NCBI GenBank assembly: GCA_900313745.1
Contig: OMSM01000064.1
Span: 1 to 8,440 of the forward strand
DNA: 8,440 nucleotides
DNA from: an uncultured Lachnospiraceae bacterium
GTDB lineage: Bacteria; Bacillota; Clostridia; Lachnospirales; Lachnospiraceae
Reading direction: 5' to 3'
Part shown: positions 6,860 through 8,440 of the stretch, one piece after another
Position numbering within the stretch: position 1 is the stretch's first letter
Layout: each line of letters starts with the position of its first letter
Notes under the pieces: generated by a model
Database searches by the model: none
Seen by the model: the letters and a program-made list of their open reading frames with translations, nothing else
What the model was told of the DNA's origin: nothing
Translations under genes and position numbers: made by a program

Positions 6860-8242
6860 TTAACCTTGTTCCTCCAGGTACTTCCCTGCCTCAAGGAGCG
6901 TCTCTCTCATTGCCGCGCTTCCGGGCGCGCCGGCTGTATTGCGGCGCTCCACGCAGCTCCTTAACGAAACTGCCTCATGGATATCCTCATCAAATAAGGC
7001 ACATACCTCTTTGAATTCCTCCGTGGTCAGCTCGTCTATGCGCTTTCCGCGCTCAATGCAGTAAAGCACCAGTTCGCCGACCACCCGGTGGGCATCCCTG
7101 AACGGCATTCCTCTGCCGACGAGGTAATCTGCGGCGTCCGTGGCGTTAATGAATCCTCCGAGTGCGCTCTTCTCCATGATCTCACGGTTGAAGCGCATTG
7201 CGGAGAGCATTCCGCCGAAGAGCCGGATGCAGGAAAGCGCGGTGTCAACGGCGTCAAAGGTGACCTCCTTGTCCTCCTGGAGGTCCTTGTCGTAGGCCAG
7301 CGGTATGCCCTTCATCGTAGTCAGCATGCTCATCAGTGCGCCGTAGACTCTTCCGGTCTTCCCGCGCACCAGCTCGGCGATGTCGGGATTCTTCTTCTGG
7401 GGCATGATGCTGCTTCCGGTGGAATAGGCGTCGTCGATCTCCACAAAGCGGTATTCGTTGCTGTTCCACAGGATGATCTCCTCGGAGAAGCGGGAAAGAT
7501 GCATCATGATGAGCGACAGCGCCGAGAGCAGTTCGATCACATAATCCCTGTCGGAGACGGAATCCATGCTGCTTCTGGTCGGACGGTCAAAACCCATGAG
7601 GGAAGCGGTACAGCTGCGGTCCAGAGGATAGGTGGTTCCTGCGAGGGCGCCGGCACCGAGAGGGCACTCGTTCATCCTCGCCCTGCAGTCCGCAAGTCTC
7701 CCCCTGTCCCTCCGGAACATCTCGAAGTAGCTGTCCAGGTGATGGGCAAGCGTGACCGGCTGCGCCTTCTGCAGATGGGTGAAGCCCGGCATGAAGGTGT
7801 CCGTGTTATCCTCCATGAGACGGTACAGAGTCTTCAGGAGTCCGAGGAGCGCTTCATCCGTCTCGTCTATCCTCTTCCGGATATAGAGGCGCATGTCGAG
7901 CGCCACCTGGTCGTTCCGGCTTCTCCCGGTGTGAAGCCGCTTCCCCGCATCGCCTATTCTCGCGGTGAGTTCCGCCTCGACAAAGCTGTGGATGTCCTCC
8001 GCACTTTCGTCAATGGCAAGTTTTCCCGATTCGATGTCGTCCCTTATCCCGTCAAGACCGGCGGTTATGGCGGCGACATCGTCCCCGGAAAGAATGCCCT
8101 GTTTCCCGAGCATTGCAGCGTGCGCAAGGCTCCCCTCGATATCCTCGCGCCAGAGCCGGCGGTCAAAGCCGATCGAGGCATTGAACGCGAAAACCTCCGC
8201 GTCCGTCGCCTTGGTGAAGCGTCCTCCCCATAGCTGAGCCAT
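6860..8242 (-). CDS. argH: Argininosuccinate lyase
   Basis: Last step of arginine synthesis: splits argininosuccinate into arginine and fumarate; a cytoplasmic homotetramer of the fumarase/aspartase superfamily. The 460 residues match the family length. Visible family signatures: LWGGRF near the N-terminus (4-9), HTGRSRNDQ (104-112), the catalytic histidine His156 in GFTHLQKAQP, and the superfamily signature GSSIMPQKKNP (276-286) on the flexible loop carrying the catalytic serine (Ser277/278). The start at 8242 is supported by AAAGGAG six bases upstream. No argG (argininosuccinate synthase) or other arg gene is in the window, so this copy is either split from the rest of the pathway or argG lies to the right beyond the tRNA. 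It is the first protein gene after tRNA-Thr and probably heads the operon. Its leader contains two possible RNA stems. Confidence 0.98.
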   Translation of the reverse strand: MAQLWGGRFTKATDAEVFAFNASIGFDRRLWREDIEGSLAHAAMLGKQGILSGDDVAAITAGLDGIRDDIESGKLAIDESAEDIHSFVEAELTARIGDAGKRLHTGRSRNDQVALDMRLYIRKRIDETDEALLGLLKTLYRLMEDNTDTFMPGFTHLQKAQPVTLAHHLDSYFEMFRRDRGRLADCRARMNECPLGAGALAGTTYPLDRSCTASLMGFDRPTRSSMDSVSDRDYVIELLSALSLIMMHLSRFSEEIILWNSNEYRFVEIDDAYSTGSSIMPQKKNPDIAELVRGKTGRVYGALMSMLTTMKGIPLAYDKDLQEDKEVTFDAVDTALSCIRLFGGMLSAMRFNREIMEKSALGGFINATDAADYLVGRGMPFRDAHRVVGELVLYCIERGKRIDELTTEEFKEVCALFDEDIHEAVSLRSCVERRNTAGAPGSAAMRETLLEAGKYLEEQG

Positions 8243-8248
8243 ATGATT

Positions 8249-8255
8249 CTCCTTT
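8249..8255 (-). promoter_or_regulatory. argH ribosome binding site
   Basis: AAAGGAG lies six bases before the argH ATG at 8242. It overlaps the 3' arm of a possible small stem (8251-8267), described separately. Confidence 0.75.
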
Positions 8256-8267
8256 GCGGTGCAAAAA
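8251..8267 (-). other. Possible small stem covering the argH ribosome binding site
   Basis: On the minus-strand RNA, UUUUUGC and GCAAAGG are separated by ACC. They can pair as five Watson-Crick pairs plus two outer G-U pairs, taking in the AAAGG of the Shine-Dalgarno site. The stem is short and A/U-rich, so it may be only marginally stable; a regulatory role is inference. Confidence 0.3.
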
Positions 8268-8294
8268 CACGTCCTTAAGCCCGGTATAGTACAA

Positions 8295-8324
8295 ACCCAG
8301 CAGAAGACTATGCTCCTGCTGGGT
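8295..8324 (-). terminator. 12-bp hairpin between tRNA-Thr and argH (weak terminator or leader structure)
   Basis: The arms 8295-8306 and 8313-8324 pair around a 6-base loop. Read on the minus strand the stem has 11 Watson-Crick pairs and one G-U pair; read on the plus strand that G-U position would be an A-C mismatch, so the structure fits a minus-strand transcript. Only a short TTTG follows, so a strong intrinsic terminator is doubtful. It could partly terminate the tRNA transcript, protect its 3' side, or structure the argH leader. Flanking GGTAT (8331-8335, read on the minus strand) and ATACC (8283-8287) could close an outer 5-bp stem. Confidence 0.5.
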
Positions 8325-8341
8325 CCCCCAATACCTTATTC

Positions 8342-8414
8342 AGCTGGAAAAGGGACTCGAACCCTCGACCTACTGATTACGAATCAGTTGCGCTACCGAC
8401 TGCGCTATTCCAGC
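8342..8414 (-). tRNA. tRNA-Thr (anticodon CGU)
   Basis: 73 bases fold into a complete cloverleaf: acceptor stem GCTGGAA/TTCCAGC, D stem GCGC/GCGC with the GG of the D loop, anticodon stem ACTGA/TCAGT with the 7-base loop TTCGTAA (anticodon CGT in DNA, reading ACG), a 5-base variable region, and T stem GAGGG/CCCTT (one G-U) with loop TTCGAGT. The discriminator base is T, and no CCA is encoded, so CCA must be added after transcription. It is in the same direction as argH, 99 bases upstream of its start. Nothing suggests a pseudogene. Confidence 0.96.
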
Positions 8415-8423
8415 ACGCCCGAT

Positions 8424-8440
8424 CCGCTCGAAACGAGCGG
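8424..8440. repeat. Perfect palindrome at the right edge
   Basis: CCGCTCG and CGAGCGG flank a 3-base AAA spacer (TTT on the minus strand), giving a 7-bp GC-rich stem. It lies about 10 bases upstream of the tRNA 5' end. No T run follows it on the minus strand. On the plus strand the sequence ends at the stem, so a plus-strand terminator with its T run outside the window is possible, as is the hairpin of an upstream minus-strand gene. Confidence 0.45.

Noticed and set aside
7088..8233. Long plus-strand open frame of about 381 codons opposite argH
   Set aside because: Antisense to a full-length argH with all family signatures; no domain, no own promoter or good ribosome site evident.
8283..8300. 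TACTAT/TATACC as a possible -10 box for argH
   Set aside because: No credible -35 hexamer at a suitable distance, and the stretch lies next to the hairpin; the support is too weak to call a promoter.

Overview
The window looks like an ordinary chromosomal segment of a fairly GC-rich clostridial Firmicute, most likely of the Lachnospiraceae type. This is an inference from the protein flavour (an archaeal/fungal-class aspartate-semialdehyde dehydrogenase, a Firmicute-type TopB with a TDSGREGE Toprim motif, and a trimeric-type purine nucleoside phosphorylase next to an MTA/SAH-deaminase-like amidohydrolase), from strong AGGAG Shine-Dalgarno sites, and from a tRNA gene without encoded CCA. No species can be named from the sequence alone.

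Everything that can be supported lies on the minus strand, so it reads from right to left. A tRNA-Thr(CGU) lies at 8342-8414, with a perfect palindrome upstream of it at the window edge. A roughly 100-base leader follows, holding a 12-bp hairpin and a small stem that covers the argH ribosome binding site. Then come argH (argininosuccinate lyase), asd (aspartate-semialdehyde dehydrogenase), topB (DNA topoisomerase III), a beta-lactamase-fold serine hydrolase, punA (purine nucleoside phosphorylase), and an MTA/SAH-deaminase-like amidohydrolase whose C-terminus is cut off by the left edge. Junctions between the six genes are tight: gaps of 38, 3, 27 and 23 bases, plus one 14-base overlap (topB into the serine hydrolase). 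The six genes therefore probably form one operon. No intergenic stretch exceeds about 100 bases.

Functionally the operon is mixed. argH completes arginine synthesis. asd supplies the aspartate-family branch point (threonine, methionine, lysine, cell-wall diaminopimelate). topB is a decatenating type IA topoisomerase. punA and the amidohydrolase make a plausible pair for purine salvage: deamination of adenosine-type nucleosides (including SAM by-products) followed by phosphorolysis of the inosine-type product.

I found no mobile element, CRISPR array, prophage gene or clear defence system, and no strong evidence of a previously undescribed system. The points most worth a second look are the signal-less two-part serine hydrolase overlapping topB, the structured leader of argH, and the deaminase/phosphorylase pair.
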